Notes: generated by a model from the sequence alone, not told the origin. Counted from the stretch's first letter, positions 1 to 6,317 are shown. The stretch: 8,516 nt of DNA from Desulfoprunum sp. (GCA_030696435.1 JAUYSF010000181.1:1-8516); one strand, 5' to 3'. Made by a program: numbers and translations.

Positions 1-173
1 TCAAACTGTTTTTCCATGCACCAGAAACTGCCTACCGCAAATAGGGCCATAGCCGTTACAGATGATTTTTCAGTTTAAGAATTCATATCGCCTTGCATAT
101 TTATCCCCCGGACAATGCCTGCAGCTATGAGAAATGACAGCAATGTGATCGTGCCCAGTAGATACGTTTTCAT
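1..173 (-). pseudogene. msrA: Interrupted, partial MsrA-like peptide methionine sulfoxide reductase with export signal
   Basis: Read on the minus strand from ATG at 173, the frame gives a short basic start and a hydrophobic stretch (a signal peptide or membrane anchor). It meets TAA at 77-75, then stays open in the same frame to the window edge. The part after the stop contains ALFAVGSFWCMEKQF, which closely matches the MsrA active-site start (GGCFWCMExxF in the family). MsrA reduces methionine-S-sulfoxide in proteins using the first Cys of that motif, and here that residue is Ser (AGT, one base from TGT). The stop is also one base from a sense codon. Exported MsrA proteins normally have this order: signal, short linker, GCFWC. 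No Shine-Dalgarno precedes the internal ATG at 50, so a restart there looks weak. I infer a decayed msrA. A sequencing error or a divergent functional protein remain possible, and only about 16 codons of the domain are visible. Confidence 0.5.
75..173 (-). CDS. Short membrane/signal peptide ORF, 32 aa (intact 5' part of the interrupted msrA-like gene)
   Basis: This is what would actually be translated if the TAA at 77-75 is real: a 32-residue peptide starting MKTYLLGTITLLSFLIAAG, with one hydrophobic segment at about residues 4-20, a following Arg, and a short polar tail. The start is well supported, because AGGAG lies 7 nt upstream of the ATG (minus strand, around 181-185), and a candidate promoter lies at 244-272. 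I do not recognise it as a free-standing small protein. Because the frame resumes after the stop with MsrA-like sequence, the simplest reading is the signal peptide of a broken gene. A genuine small membrane peptide is the alternative. Confidence 0.35.
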   Translation of the reverse strand: MKTYLLGTITLLSFLIAAGIVRGINMQGDMNS

Positions 174-243
174 GTGAATCTCCTCTTGTGCCTTCTTTGA
201 CCGTCAGCGTGAGAGCCTCTTCTGCCACAAGACTCTTCTGAAG

Positions 244-272
244 ATAGTAGGAACTCTGGAACAAATTGCCAA
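244..272 (-). promoter_or_regulatory. Candidate sigma70 promoter for the msrA-like gene
   Basis: On the minus strand TTGGCA (272-267) is followed after exactly 17 nt by TACTAT (249-244). These match the -35 and -10 consensus at five and four of six positions. A start of transcription near 237 would leave a leader of about 64 nt before the ATG at 173, which has a good Shine-Dalgarno. Pattern match only. Confidence 0.4.
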
Positions 273-343
273 TTTTTTGGGCAAAATGGCCTTCAATAAC
301 CGGTTGTTTTTCGCCGGGAGCGTATGTGCTGCAACTGCTGTTC

Positions 344-372
344 TTGAGATATCACGGCCGAACCGGTATAGT
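344..372 (+). promoter_or_regulatory. Candidate sigma70 promoter for the membrane transferase gene
   Basis: TTGAGA (344-349), a 17-nt spacer and TATAGT (367-372) give five of six matches in both hexamers. Transcription would begin near 379, about 64 nt before the ATG at 443. This also argues against the longer open frame beginning at TTG 266, which would start upstream of this promoter. Confidence 0.5.
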
Positions 373-434
373 GCCGGCAACTGTTCAGGCGGCCCCGGTG
401 ACGGGGACGCTGTTTGGATCCATAGGGGAATTGC

Positions 435-438
435 AGGA
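435..438 (+). promoter_or_regulatory. Shine-Dalgarno deciding the transferase start
   Basis: AGGA at 435-438 lies 4 nt before the ATG at 443 and 7 nt before the ATG at 446. It selects one of these adjacent starts (MMKFRL or MKFRL). The open frame runs back to a TTG at 266, but that start has no comparable site and would add about 59 residues unlike a signal or membrane segment. Confidence 0.6.
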
Positions 439-442
439 AAAA

Positions 443-2095
443 ATGATGAAATTTCGATTAATGACAGCAGGTCCGTCAGTGCGAGCGATGGCCTTCTGTC
501 TCTTGCCCTTGACCTGTTATCTGCTGGGCATGCTGAACTATTCCCAGGCCGGCAAGGTGGCCGTGCTCGGGTTCTTTATCCTGACAACCTTGTTCTCCTG
601 GCGGGAGCTCTATCCGTCCCGGCGGCTTTTCACGGCTTTACTGAGCGTAACGCTTGTGCTCCTTATCGCCGATATTGTCTTTCAGGTAACACTCAGGCAG
701 ACCTTCGGAGTGCAGCAGGATGATGTCTTGGTCGTTCAGGCCCTGCTGAATACCAACATCGAGGAGGCCAGTGGCTTTATCTCCCAATATCGGCGGTATG
801 TCGGGTGGTATGTGGTGTTTTCCGTGCTGTTTTTGGCCGCGTACTGGCGTTTGTTCGTCGTCCCCGGCAGGGATTTCAGCGGCAGTTGTACCGGCAGAGA
901 ACGGAGGAAAAAGATCATCTTTGCCACGATTTTCACTCTTCTGCTGCTGGCGATTCATAGTAATTCCTCGCTGAGAAAGGCCAATCCTCTCTTCTATTTT
1001 CACTATAACTATCAGAAGTTGAGCAGCGAGATCGAACAAGCCGGACTGCTCAAGGAAGAGCTGGCCAGGGGCAAGACCTCCCCGGCCCTCTCTTCAATGC
1101 ACCTGCTGCAGGGGGTTGACAGGAAAACGGTGGTTCTGGTGATCGGCGAGAGCGACACGAGAAACAATTGGTCGCTCTATGGCTATGGCCGCAAGACAAC
1201 GCCGGAACTGGAGAAGCTGCGGGAGGGGTTGCTGGTCTTTAAGGATGTGCTTTCGGCGGATGGGGCAACGGTTGGCTCGGTTACCAAAATGCTGACAGCG
1301 GCGACCTGGCGCAATCCCGATATTTGGAAGAGTAGTCCGACCATCATGGCCATTGCCCGGCATCTGGGCTTCAAGGTGTTCTGGATCGCCAATCAGGGCT
1401 CGGAAAATCGGGGTGTGGTGCCGATCCTGGCGGCCCAGGCCGATACGACTATCTTCACCAACAGGGGCATGGATCGGGGTGAGAGTTCGCTCGATGAAGT
1501 ACTGCTTGCGCCCTATCGGTCGGCCCTGGCGGATCCGGCCAAGAAAAAATTGATCATCGTCCATCTGCTCGGGGCCCATCCCGCCTATAATTTTCGTTAT
1601 CCGCAAGATTTTGGGATCTTTGAAAAGGTCTATGATGACCCTGTCGCCGAGGGTCTCAAACAGGCGGGCAGGGCGCCATGGGCCATCCTTTTCAGAAATA
1701 TGTATGACTGCGCCATCCTCTATAATGATCATATCCTGTCGGAACTGTTGCGCGGTCTTATGGCAGGGCGGGAAGCCGATTCGGCCTGGCTGTATATCTC
1801 CGACCACGGCCAGGATGTGGTCCATAACAGCGACTACTCGGGCCACAATATCAGGGTGAAGGAACAGTGGGAGGTTCCGCTGGTTGTTTGGCGTTCGCAG
1901 GCAAAAGCAACAGGCGGTGAGGCAACAGATCACCTTGTGACCCGGCCCTACCAGGCCGACGTCCTCGATCATACGATCCTCGGTCTGCTGGGGATTGCGG
2001 GCGAGCTCTATGATCCGGAACTGGATCTCCTCTCTGAGAAATTCAAACAGGCGAAAATACTGCCCCGGCGGATGAAGGATGCCGACTACGATTGA
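443..2095 (+). CDS. Membrane-anchored phosphoethanolamine transferase-like protein (EptA/CptA sulfatase-fold family)
   Basis: This 550-residue protein has the layout of lipid A/LPS phosphoethanolamine transferases: five hydrophobic segments (about 14-31, 37-53, 61-83, 119-140, 157-172), then a periplasmic alkaline-phosphatase-fold domain from about 225. Visible signature residues are GES at 235-237 (Glu236, metal ligand), YGYGRKTTPEL near 246-256, a candidate nucleophile Thr276 in GATVGSVTKML, HLLGAHP near 384-390, SDHG at 453-456 and GHN at 467-469. By family, these bind zinc and move phosphoethanolamine from phosphatidylethanolamine to lipid A or core sugar at the outer face of the inner membrane. 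The sequence matches the CptA/EptC-like branch better than EptA: the Ser-Val-Pro-Cys motif after the nucleophile is absent. Only one Cys (C423) lies in the periplasmic domain, so the disulfides of EptA cannot form. The substrate is unknown. Its 3' end overlaps the opposing transporter gene by 10 bp. Confidence 0.85.
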   Translation: MMKFRLMTAGPSVRAMAFCLLPLTCYLLGMLNYSQAGKVAVLGFFILTTLFSWRELYPSRRLFTALLSVTLVLLIADIVFQVTLRQTFGVQQDDVLVVQALLNTNIEEASGFISQYRRYVGWYVVFSVLFLAAYWRLFVVPGRDFSGSCTGRERRKKIIFATIFTLLLLAIHSNSSLRKANPLFYFHYNYQKLSSEIEQAGLLKEELARGKTSPALSSMHLLQGVDRKTVVLVIGESDTRNNWSLYGYGRKTTPELEKLREGLLVFKDVLSADGATVGSVTKMLTAATWRNPDIWKSSPTIMAIARHLGFKVFWIANQGSENRGVVPILAAQADTTIFTNRGMDRGESSLDEVLLAPYRSALADPAKKKLIIVHLLGAHPAYNFRYPQDFGIFEKVYDDPVAEGLKQAGRAPWAILFRNMYDCAILYNDHILSELLRGLMAGREADSAWLYISDHGQDVVHNSDYSGHNIRVKEQWEVPLVVWRSQAKATGGEATDHLVTRPYQADVLDHTILGLLGIAGELYDPELDLLSEKFKQAKILPRRMKDADYD

Positions 2096-3006
2096 CGGGG
2101 AGGGAGTTCTGCTGTGACCTTCTCAGATTCCATGCCAGGCTGTGTCGGTCGTATCCCGGCACTGAGCCAGGCCTTCACTATGCCGCTGCTGAGGATGAGG
2201 GTGCAACCGGCGATCTGCAGAGGGGAGAGTGCTTCGCTAAAGATGAGCCAGCCGAAGAGGATAACCGCGATGGGCTCAAAATAGGCCAGGGTGCCGAAGG
2301 TGGCGGCCGGCAGAGTGCTGAGGGCGATCACCGCGAAGAGGATGGCCAGAAATCCAGGGAAAAGGCCGGTTCCCATGAGCCAGAACCAGTTTTCAGTCGA
2401 GATGACCGGTCGGCTCGCGAGCACAAACGGCAGCATGATCACCGCCCCGGTGAGCAGTTGATAGAAGGTGCGGGTGAAGACATGGACGTGCCCTTTGATC
2501 ACGCGGTTGATGAGGATGAAGCCGGCGTAGCAGAGCATGGCGACAAGGGCCAGGCAGATCCCGGCGAAGTGGTTGCTGCCCGTGGAAAAATCGATCTTAA
2601 ACTCCATCATCATGGCAAAACCGAAAAGGGCCGCCCCGATCAGCAGAATACTTGCCCGGTTGAGCCGCTCCCCGAGAAAGAAGTGGGCGAAAATCGAGGC
2701 CGTCAGAGGGGCCAGATAGACCAGCATGATGGCGTTGGCCATGGTCGTGAGATTCATGGCCTGCACGTAGAAGATGATAAAGCCCGCCAGCATACCGCCG
2801 TTGATCAGAACCGGCCAGGTCGGCCACTTTTTCAGGCAGCCGGTCTGTCGTGTGGCAAAGAGAAACAGGAGCATGAAACAAGCGCCCAGCATCAATCGGA
2901 AAAAGGTGATGGTCTCGGCCGGCAGACCGGTGATCTTGGAGAAAACACCGATGGTACCCATGAGCAGGGCGGACAGGATGGCGGCGATGATGCCGGTGAG
3001 ATTCAT
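2086..3006 (-). CDS. EamA/DMT-superfamily membrane transporter, 10 TM
   Basis: The 306-residue protein has ten hydrophobic helices arranged as two five-helix EamA repeats (roughly residues 1-135 and 145-285), the standard plan and length of drug/metabolite transporters. Typical features are the N-terminal GIIAAILSALLMGTIGVFSK, YLAPLTASIFAHFFLGERLN in the fourth helix and linker of repeat one, and the matching YFEPIAVILFGWLIFSEALS in repeat two. It acts in the inner membrane. Members export amino acids, thiols or other metabolites, or take up diverse small molecules, and sequence alone does not give the substrate. E. coli EamA exports cysteine and O-acetylserine, which would fit the cys genes a few kb away, but that is inference. 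The start is uncertain: ATG 3006 places the first helix at once but lacks a clear Shine-Dalgarno. ATG 3036 adds ten polar residues and has a weak GGA-rich site. A charged tail of about 20 residues follows helix ten. Confidence 0.88.
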   Translation of the reverse strand: MNLTGIIAAILSALLMGTIGVFSKITGLPAETITFFRLMLGACFMLLFLFATRQTGCLKKWPTWPVLINGGMLAGFIIFYVQAMNLTTMANAIMLVYLAPLTASIFAHFFLGERLNRASILLIGAALFGFAMMMEFKIDFSTGSNHFAGICLALVAMLCYAGFILINRVIKGHVHVFTRTFYQLLTGAVIMLPFVLASRPVISTENWFWLMGTGLFPGFLAILFAVIALSTLPAATFGTLAYFEPIAVILFGWLIFSEALSPLQIAGCTLILSSGIVKAWLSAGIRPTQPGMESEKVTAELPPRQS

Positions 3007-3317
3007 CGTGGTTGAATGGGCAGGCTCTGGGCGCATAGGCAGTATCCGTTCCGGTTGAAGGCAAAAGAGAAAGCAGTTTTCCGTGATACCACAGGAAGGC
3101 TCGACCGGCAATCTTTCTCAAGGAGTATTTCCGGCCTGAACAGGTTTTTCAATGTCGGTAAAGAAGGCTTTCTTATGAAAGAACATGGATATTCGTTTGA
3201 TTTTCGGGGATGCATCATTTAGAGTTTCAGGGTGGTTGTATCAAATCCATTGATCAGGATTGCAGAAAAGATACATGATCGGCAGCGAAAAAAATTCAAT
3301 CGAGGATGAATGGCCGG
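3007..3317. other. Intergenic region between divergent genes, no gene seen
   Basis: About 310 bp separate the divergent transporter and cyclotransferase starts. Open frames here look like noise: unrelated composition and no good start sites. A weak plus-strand promoter candidate is TTGATT (3197-3202), a 17-nt spacer and TAGAGT (3220-3225), four of six matches each. A small inverted repeat CTTTC-TTAT-GAAAG lies near 3167-3181 (5-bp stem). Nothing stronger was found, though the length leaves room for regulation of both genes. Confidence 0.3.
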
Positions 3318-3686
3318 ATGGAGCATCTTGTTTTTGTGTATGGCACGTTGAAAAAAGGTTTCAGTAACCATCGGCTTCTTGCTTCTTCGGAATTGCTCGG
3401 GGTAGCTCAGACAGTGAAGATGTACGCTATGTTTTCAACGGGCGTGCCGATTGTTGTCAAAGATGAAGCGATTTCCCCGATTTTTGGTGAGCTGTACAGG
3501 GTGGATCAGGTGACGCTGGCCTATCTTGACAGCCTGGAAGGGCATCCCGACTGGTATCGTCGGGAAGAGGTGGAGGTTCTCCTCGAAGCTGAAGGCGAAG
3601 GACAGCACATAGAACTGGCCTGGATCTATTTCAATCTCGACAAGCGCGGTACGCTGATCCCTTCGGGAGAATATCTGAAAGATTGA
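3318..3686 (+). CDS. Gamma-glutamylcyclotransferase-fold protein (GGACT/AIG2-like)
   Basis: A 122-residue cytoplasmic protein of the small gamma-glutamylcyclotransferase superfamily. Diagnostic features are VFVYGTLKKGFSNH at residues 5-18 (the YGTLxxG substrate-cradle loop) and LDSLEGHPDWYRR at 70-82, in which Glu74 is the expected catalytic acid/base. A terminal SGEYL also fits. The family turns gamma-glutamyl-linked amines into 5-oxoproline plus the free amine. The closest pattern I recall is human gamma-glutamylamine cyclotransferase and bacterial YtfP-like proteins, so the substrate may be a gamma-glutamyl amine rather than glutathione. Start choice: GAGGA at 3302-3306 lies 11 nt from ATG 3318 but overlaps the alternative ATG 3306, which would add MNGR. 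The family usually begins right before the VYGTL strand, favouring 3318. The gene stands alone and is closed by the hairpin at 3717-3757. Confidence 0.85.
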   Translation: MEHLVFVYGTLKKGFSNHRLLASSELLGVAQTVKMYAMFSTGVPIVVKDEAISPIFGELYRVDQVTLAYLDSLEGHPDWYRREEVEVLLEAEGEGQHIELAWIYFNLDKRGTLIPSGEYLKD

Positions 3687-3716
3687 GGTGGGGCTGAGCG
3701 CCGAGAGATTTGTGAG

Positions 3717-3757
3717 AAAAAAGGCCTGGTATGATGCTTCATATCAGGCCTTTTTTT
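3717..3757. terminator. Bidirectional rho-independent terminator
   Basis: GGCCTGGTATGA (3723-3734) pairs with TCATATCAGGCC (3739-3750) through a TGCT loop, 12 pairs with one G-T wobble. It is followed by seven T on the plus strand (3751-3757) and preceded by six A (3717-3722), so the mirror terminator works on the minus strand. It lies between the convergent cyclotransferase gene and aspartate kinase gene and can stop both. Confidence 0.9.
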
Positions 3758-3792
3758 ATTTCCGCACTTCTTCTTGCCGCCAGCGGTATCTC

Positions 3793-5181
3793 CTACATGC
3801 ACAGGGCTGCGTGCAGGGCTCGCTGGGCCTGGGCGAATTGCTCACGGGCGACGATGAACTGCATATTGGTCTGCCGCGAGGTCTGAGATACCGCCAGGAT
3901 GTTGATATTGTCAGAGGCCAGGGCCTGGGCGGCTTTGGCTAGAATGCCTGGCTGACCGATGTTGGAACCGATAGCGCAGACAATGGCCACCAGGGTGCTG
4001 GTGACCAATTCAAACCTGTCATTGAGGTCGGCCAGTAGTTCGGGGGTGCAGTCGCTGTCGGCGATGATCATGCCGATGGTGTTGGCGTTCGTGGCCTTGC
4101 TGATGTAGGAGATCTGGTGCTTGGTGAGAACCTGCATGATACGTAGGTCAAAGCCCACTTCGCCGACCATGCGGGTATCGTGGATCTCCAGGCTGATCAC
4201 TTTGTCCGAGCCGGTGACGATCTCCACTTTTGATTTAGGGGCGATGAAGTCCTTGGTGATCAGGGTGCCGGAGTGGTCAGGATCAAAGGCATTTTTAATG
4301 CGGATCGGGATATTGTTGATCTCCAGCGGCTTGGAGGCCTTGGGGTGAATGGCCTCCATACCGACGTCGGCCAGTTGGTCGGCGACATCGAAGTTGGTGT
4401 TGCAGACCGGGTGGATCTTGTCCTCGCCGATGATCATCGGATCGCCGGAACAGAGGTGGTATTCCTTATGGATGATGGCCTCCTTGGCACCGAGCAGCAC
4501 CGCCACCTTGGAGAAGGTCACCTCCGAGTAGCCTCGATCGAACTCCCGCATGATGCCCTCCGTACCCTTGGTGTAGCCGGTGGCAAAGCAGATGGTCGAG
4601 AAGGGGTCGATCTCCTCAAAACTTTCTTTGATACGTTCGTCGATAGTCAGTTGCCGGCTGTCTTCCCAGCCACTCAGATCGACAAACGTCGAGTCATATC
4701 CCCGGTTTCGCAGGATGTTTGCCGAGTTGAAAGCACTGTGCATCTCGCCGAGCGAGGCCAGCAGTTCACGGGCGGCAAGCAGCAGGGCTTTGCGGGAGAC
4801 GTAGCCGGAGGCCAGGACGTTATCCATACTGCGCAGGATATTTATCGCCAGATCGATATGATCACCGATGAAATCGTTGGCCACCTCCAAATCAAGCCCG
4901 GCAGGAACGAATCCCCTGTTCAGCTCGAAGAGGCGGTCACGCAGGTTGAGCATGGGCCGGGGATAGTTTTCCTGGTCCTTAAAGAGTTGGTAAATCCCTG
5001 GCTTGCCGTTTTTTTTATGCTCAAGAAGATCGTTGGTAATACCGCCGTAGGCCGACACGACATAAATGCGGCCGTAGATATCGGCGGGATTTCTGAGGAT
5101 GATATTGTCGATGACCTCGGAAAAACGGGACATCGAGGTGCCGCCGATCTTTTCTATGCGAAGGTTTTTTTGCGCGTTCAT
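3793..5181 (-). CDS. ask: Aspartate kinase, ectoine-type (Ask_Ect-like) with two ACT domains
   Basis: This 462-residue enzyme phosphorylates L-aspartate with ATP, the first step toward lysine, threonine, methionine and (in some bacteria) ectoine. The N-terminal amino-acid-kinase domain carries KIGGTS (11-16, the KFGGTS nucleotide motif), SAYGGITN (43-50), FVDLSGWEDSR (166-176), TGYTKGTEGI (201-210), DRGYSEVTFSKVA (215-227) and SGDPMIIG (245-252). Two ACT regulatory domains follow, about 318-376 and 390-455, where the amino-acid effector normally binds. The KIGGTSMS start, RGYSEVTFS in place of RGGSDxSA, and HKEYHLCSGDP are what I know from the Ask_Ect class (PRK09181-like), which is usually found with ectABC. 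No ect genes are visible here. The gene follows the LysR gene by 155 bp and ends at the shared terminator at 3717-3757. The ATG at 5181 has no clear Shine-Dalgarno, but the start matches the family. Confidence 0.87.
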   Translation of the reverse strand: MNAQKNLRIEKIGGTSMSRFSEVIDNIILRNPADIYGRIYVVSAYGGITNDLLEHKKNGKPGIYQLFKDQENYPRPMLNLRDRLFELNRGFVPAGLDLEVANDFIGDHIDLAINILRSMDNVLASGYVSRKALLLAARELLASLGEMHSAFNSANILRNRGYDSTFVDLSGWEDSRQLTIDERIKESFEEIDPFSTICFATGYTKGTEGIMREFDRGYSEVTFSKVAVLLGAKEAIIHKEYHLCSGDPMIIGEDKIHPVCNTNFDVADQLADVGMEAIHPKASKPLEINNIPIRIKNAFDPDHSGTLITKDFIAPKSKVEIVTGSDKVISLEIHDTRMVGEVGFDLRIMQVLTKHQISYISKATNANTIGMIIADSDCTPELLADLNDRFELVTSTLVAIVCAIGSNIGQPGILAKAAQALASDNINILAVSQTSRQTNMQFIVAREQFAQAQRALHAALCM

Positions 5182-5232
5182 GGGCTGATTGCAAGATGAG
5201 AATTGAAGAAGACCCGGATTGGAGAGGACGGT

Positions 5233-5304
5233 CTATCGGGGCTTCATGGAATGGTTGATAATAAAGACTACAATGGTCGGAAAGCACCTTCCTGACAGTG
5301 ACAT
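5233..5304 (-). CDS. Possible small ORF or leader peptide, 23 aa, upstream of the aspartate kinase
   Basis: In the 155-bp gap between the LysR gene and the aspartate kinase, ATG at 5304 is preceded by AAGGA with a 7-nt spacer, and the frame runs 23 codons to TAG at 5235-5233. The peptide starts MSLSGRCFP and has a core TIVVFII rich in Ile and Val, then NHSMKPR. Leader peptides that attenuate aspartate-family operons (for example thrL) are rich in regulated amino acids, so the position is suggestive. However, I find no terminator/antiterminator hairpins between 5182 and 5232, and chance is a fair explanation. Confidence 0.22.
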   Translation of the reverse strand: MSLSGRCFPTIVVFIINHSMKPR

Positions 5305-5336
5305 AGTCTTTTCCTTTTTCTGTACGCCGGGCTGGT

Positions 5337-6227
5337 TTAAACGTTGCTTTCTTCCATGAGCCTGTTGAGAAAAAGCCGGTAGTGGTTGGGCAGGGTCCGT
5401 TTCGGGGCCGTGATGATATAGAACGAGCGTTTCATCGTCAGTCCCTTGATCTTGATTTCCCTGACCATCCCGGCCTGCAATTCCTCCTGCATGGCGTAAC
5501 GGGAAAGGATCGAGACCCCGAGGTCCGCTTTGACCGATTCCTTGATCGCCGTGCTCGATCCAAGGGTCGCACAGATGTTCAGGTGATCGATGTCCAGCTC
5601 TTTTCTGGCGAGAAAGGATTCTATATTCTTTCTGGTGCCGGATCCTTCTTCGCGCATCAGAAACGGTAGCCCGGCCAGATCTTCCGGGTCAATCGTGTCG
5701 GGCAGATCCCGGCCTTCGGCTGCGACAAGGATCAGTTCATCCTCAAGGAAGGGCTGGTAGGTGATCTTCTTTGAAGGAAGTTTGGCCCCGACGATGCCGA
5801 TCAGCAGCTCGTTGTTGATGATGCTGTTGATAATCTTGCCTGAATCGCCGATGCGGATCTCAAACGACACAGCCGGATAGCGGTTCTTGAATGAGGCGGC
5901 CAGCCCCGGAATGATATAGTCGCCGGGGATGGTGCTGGCCCCGATGATCAATTCTCCAGCCACCCCTTTGTTGGTAGTGGCCAGTTCGTCCTCAAGCTTG
6001 CGCAGGTCATCAAGGATGGCCAGTGCCCTGGGGTAGAGAATCTCCGCCTCGCGGGTCGGCATGATGGAACGGCCGAGGCGGTCGAAGAGTTTGCAGTCGA
6101 GTCGTGTCTCAAGATTGTGGATATGTTCGCTCACCGTGGGCTGGCTGGTGTGCAGCAGTTCGGAGGCCTTGGTGAAACTGCGGTTCTTGTAGACGGCGAC
6201 GAATATTTTCAGATGTCGAGTTTCGAT
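5337..6227 (-). CDS. LysR-type transcriptional regulator (CysL/CbbR-like) with apparent ATC start
   Basis: A full-length LysR regulator of 296 residues: a winged helix-turn-helix at about 5-60 (LKIFVAVYKNRSFTKASELL then TSQPTVSEHIHNLE), a linker helix, and a periplasmic-binding-protein-like effector domain from about 90. That domain shows GELIIGASTIPGDYIIPGL and REEGSGTR, seen in the CysL/CbbR group. LysR proteins bind promoter DNA as tetramers and respond to a small metabolite. Its place between cysK and an aspartate kinase suggests control of cysteine or sulfur amino-acid genes by a precursor such as O-acetylserine (inference). The family start reads METRHLKIF, and here the frame reads IETRHLKIF with ATC at 6227-6225, 9 nt after a perfect AGGAGG. 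No ATG, GTG or TTG lies at a workable distance. The only in-frame upstream starts are TTG 6317 and TTG 6281, which would add 30 or 18 residues and ignore the Shine-Dalgarno. Confidence 0.88.
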   Translation of the reverse strand: METRHLKIFVAVYKNRSFTKASELLHTSQPTVSEHIHNLETRLDCKLFDRLGRSIMPTREAEILYPRALAILDDLRKLEDELATTNKGVAGELIIGASTIPGDYIIPGLAASFKNRYPAVSFEIRIGDSGKIINSIINNELLIGIVGAKLPSKKITYQPFLEDELILVAAEGRDLPDTIDPEDLAGLPFLMREEGSGTRKNIESFLARKELDIDHLNICATLGSSTAIKESVKADLGVSILSRYAMQEELQAGMVREIKIKGLTMKRSFYIITAPKRTLPNHYRLFLNRLMEESNV

Positions 6228-6242
6228 GGCCTTGGCCCTCCT
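6225..6242 (-). promoter_or_regulatory. Perfect AGGAGG ribosome-binding site followed by ATC
   Basis: AGGAGG occupies 6242-6237 on the minus strand. After nine bases (GCCAAGGCC) comes ATC at 6227-6225, exactly where the LysR protein family begins. No ATG, GTG or TTG in any frame lies within the usual distance downstream. It is the strongest Shine-Dalgarno I noticed in the window, which argues that translation starts here despite the non-standard codon, or that the start codon has been mutated or misread. Confidence 0.7.
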
Positions 6243-6283
6243 GGTATGTGGAATGTCGATATGTTTCGCTGGATGCAGCAAAA

Positions 6284-6317
6284 AGTATAGTAGTATCCCT
6301 GTCTCTTTGCCAGTCAA
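6284..6317 (-). promoter_or_regulatory. Candidate promoter for the LysR gene
   Basis: TTGACT (6317-6312, five of six to the -35 consensus) precedes an AT-rich block with overlapping -10-like hexamers: TACTAC (6295-6290, spacer 16), TACTAT (6292-6287, spacer 19) and TATACT (6289-6284, spacer 22). None has the ideal 17-nt spacing together with a good hexamer, so confidence is modest. The 136-bp gap after cysK and this AT-rich block suggest the regulator is at least partly transcribed on its own. Confidence 0.35.

Noticed and set aside
266..284. Inverted repeat TTGCCAA / TTGGGCAA with a TTTT loop
   Set aside because: Short and bulged, with no T-run after it on either strand. It also overlaps the candidate -35 of the minus promoter, so it is not a terminator.
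266..442. N-terminal extension of the transferase from TTG 266
   Set aside because: It would begin upstream of the candidate promoter at 344-372 and lacks a Shine-Dalgarno, and AGGA sits correctly for ATG 443/446.
1094..1972. 292-codon minus-strand open frame inside the transferase gene
   Set aside because: Antisense shadow of a strongly supported coding region, with no family features.
2092..3015. 307-codon plus-strand open frame covering the whole transporter gene
   Set aside because: It is antisense to a clear ten-helix protein, has a highly charged low-complexity translation and no domain signature. It is a codon-bias shadow.
4273..5199. 308-codon plus-strand open frame antisense to the aspartate kinase
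   Set aside because: Opposite a well-supported enzyme gene, with no recognisable motif and no convincing start site.
5291..5301. Direct repeat TGACAGTGACA as a regulator site
   Set aside because: Only a 5-bp unit repeated once, downstream of the LysR gene. Too little to support an operator.
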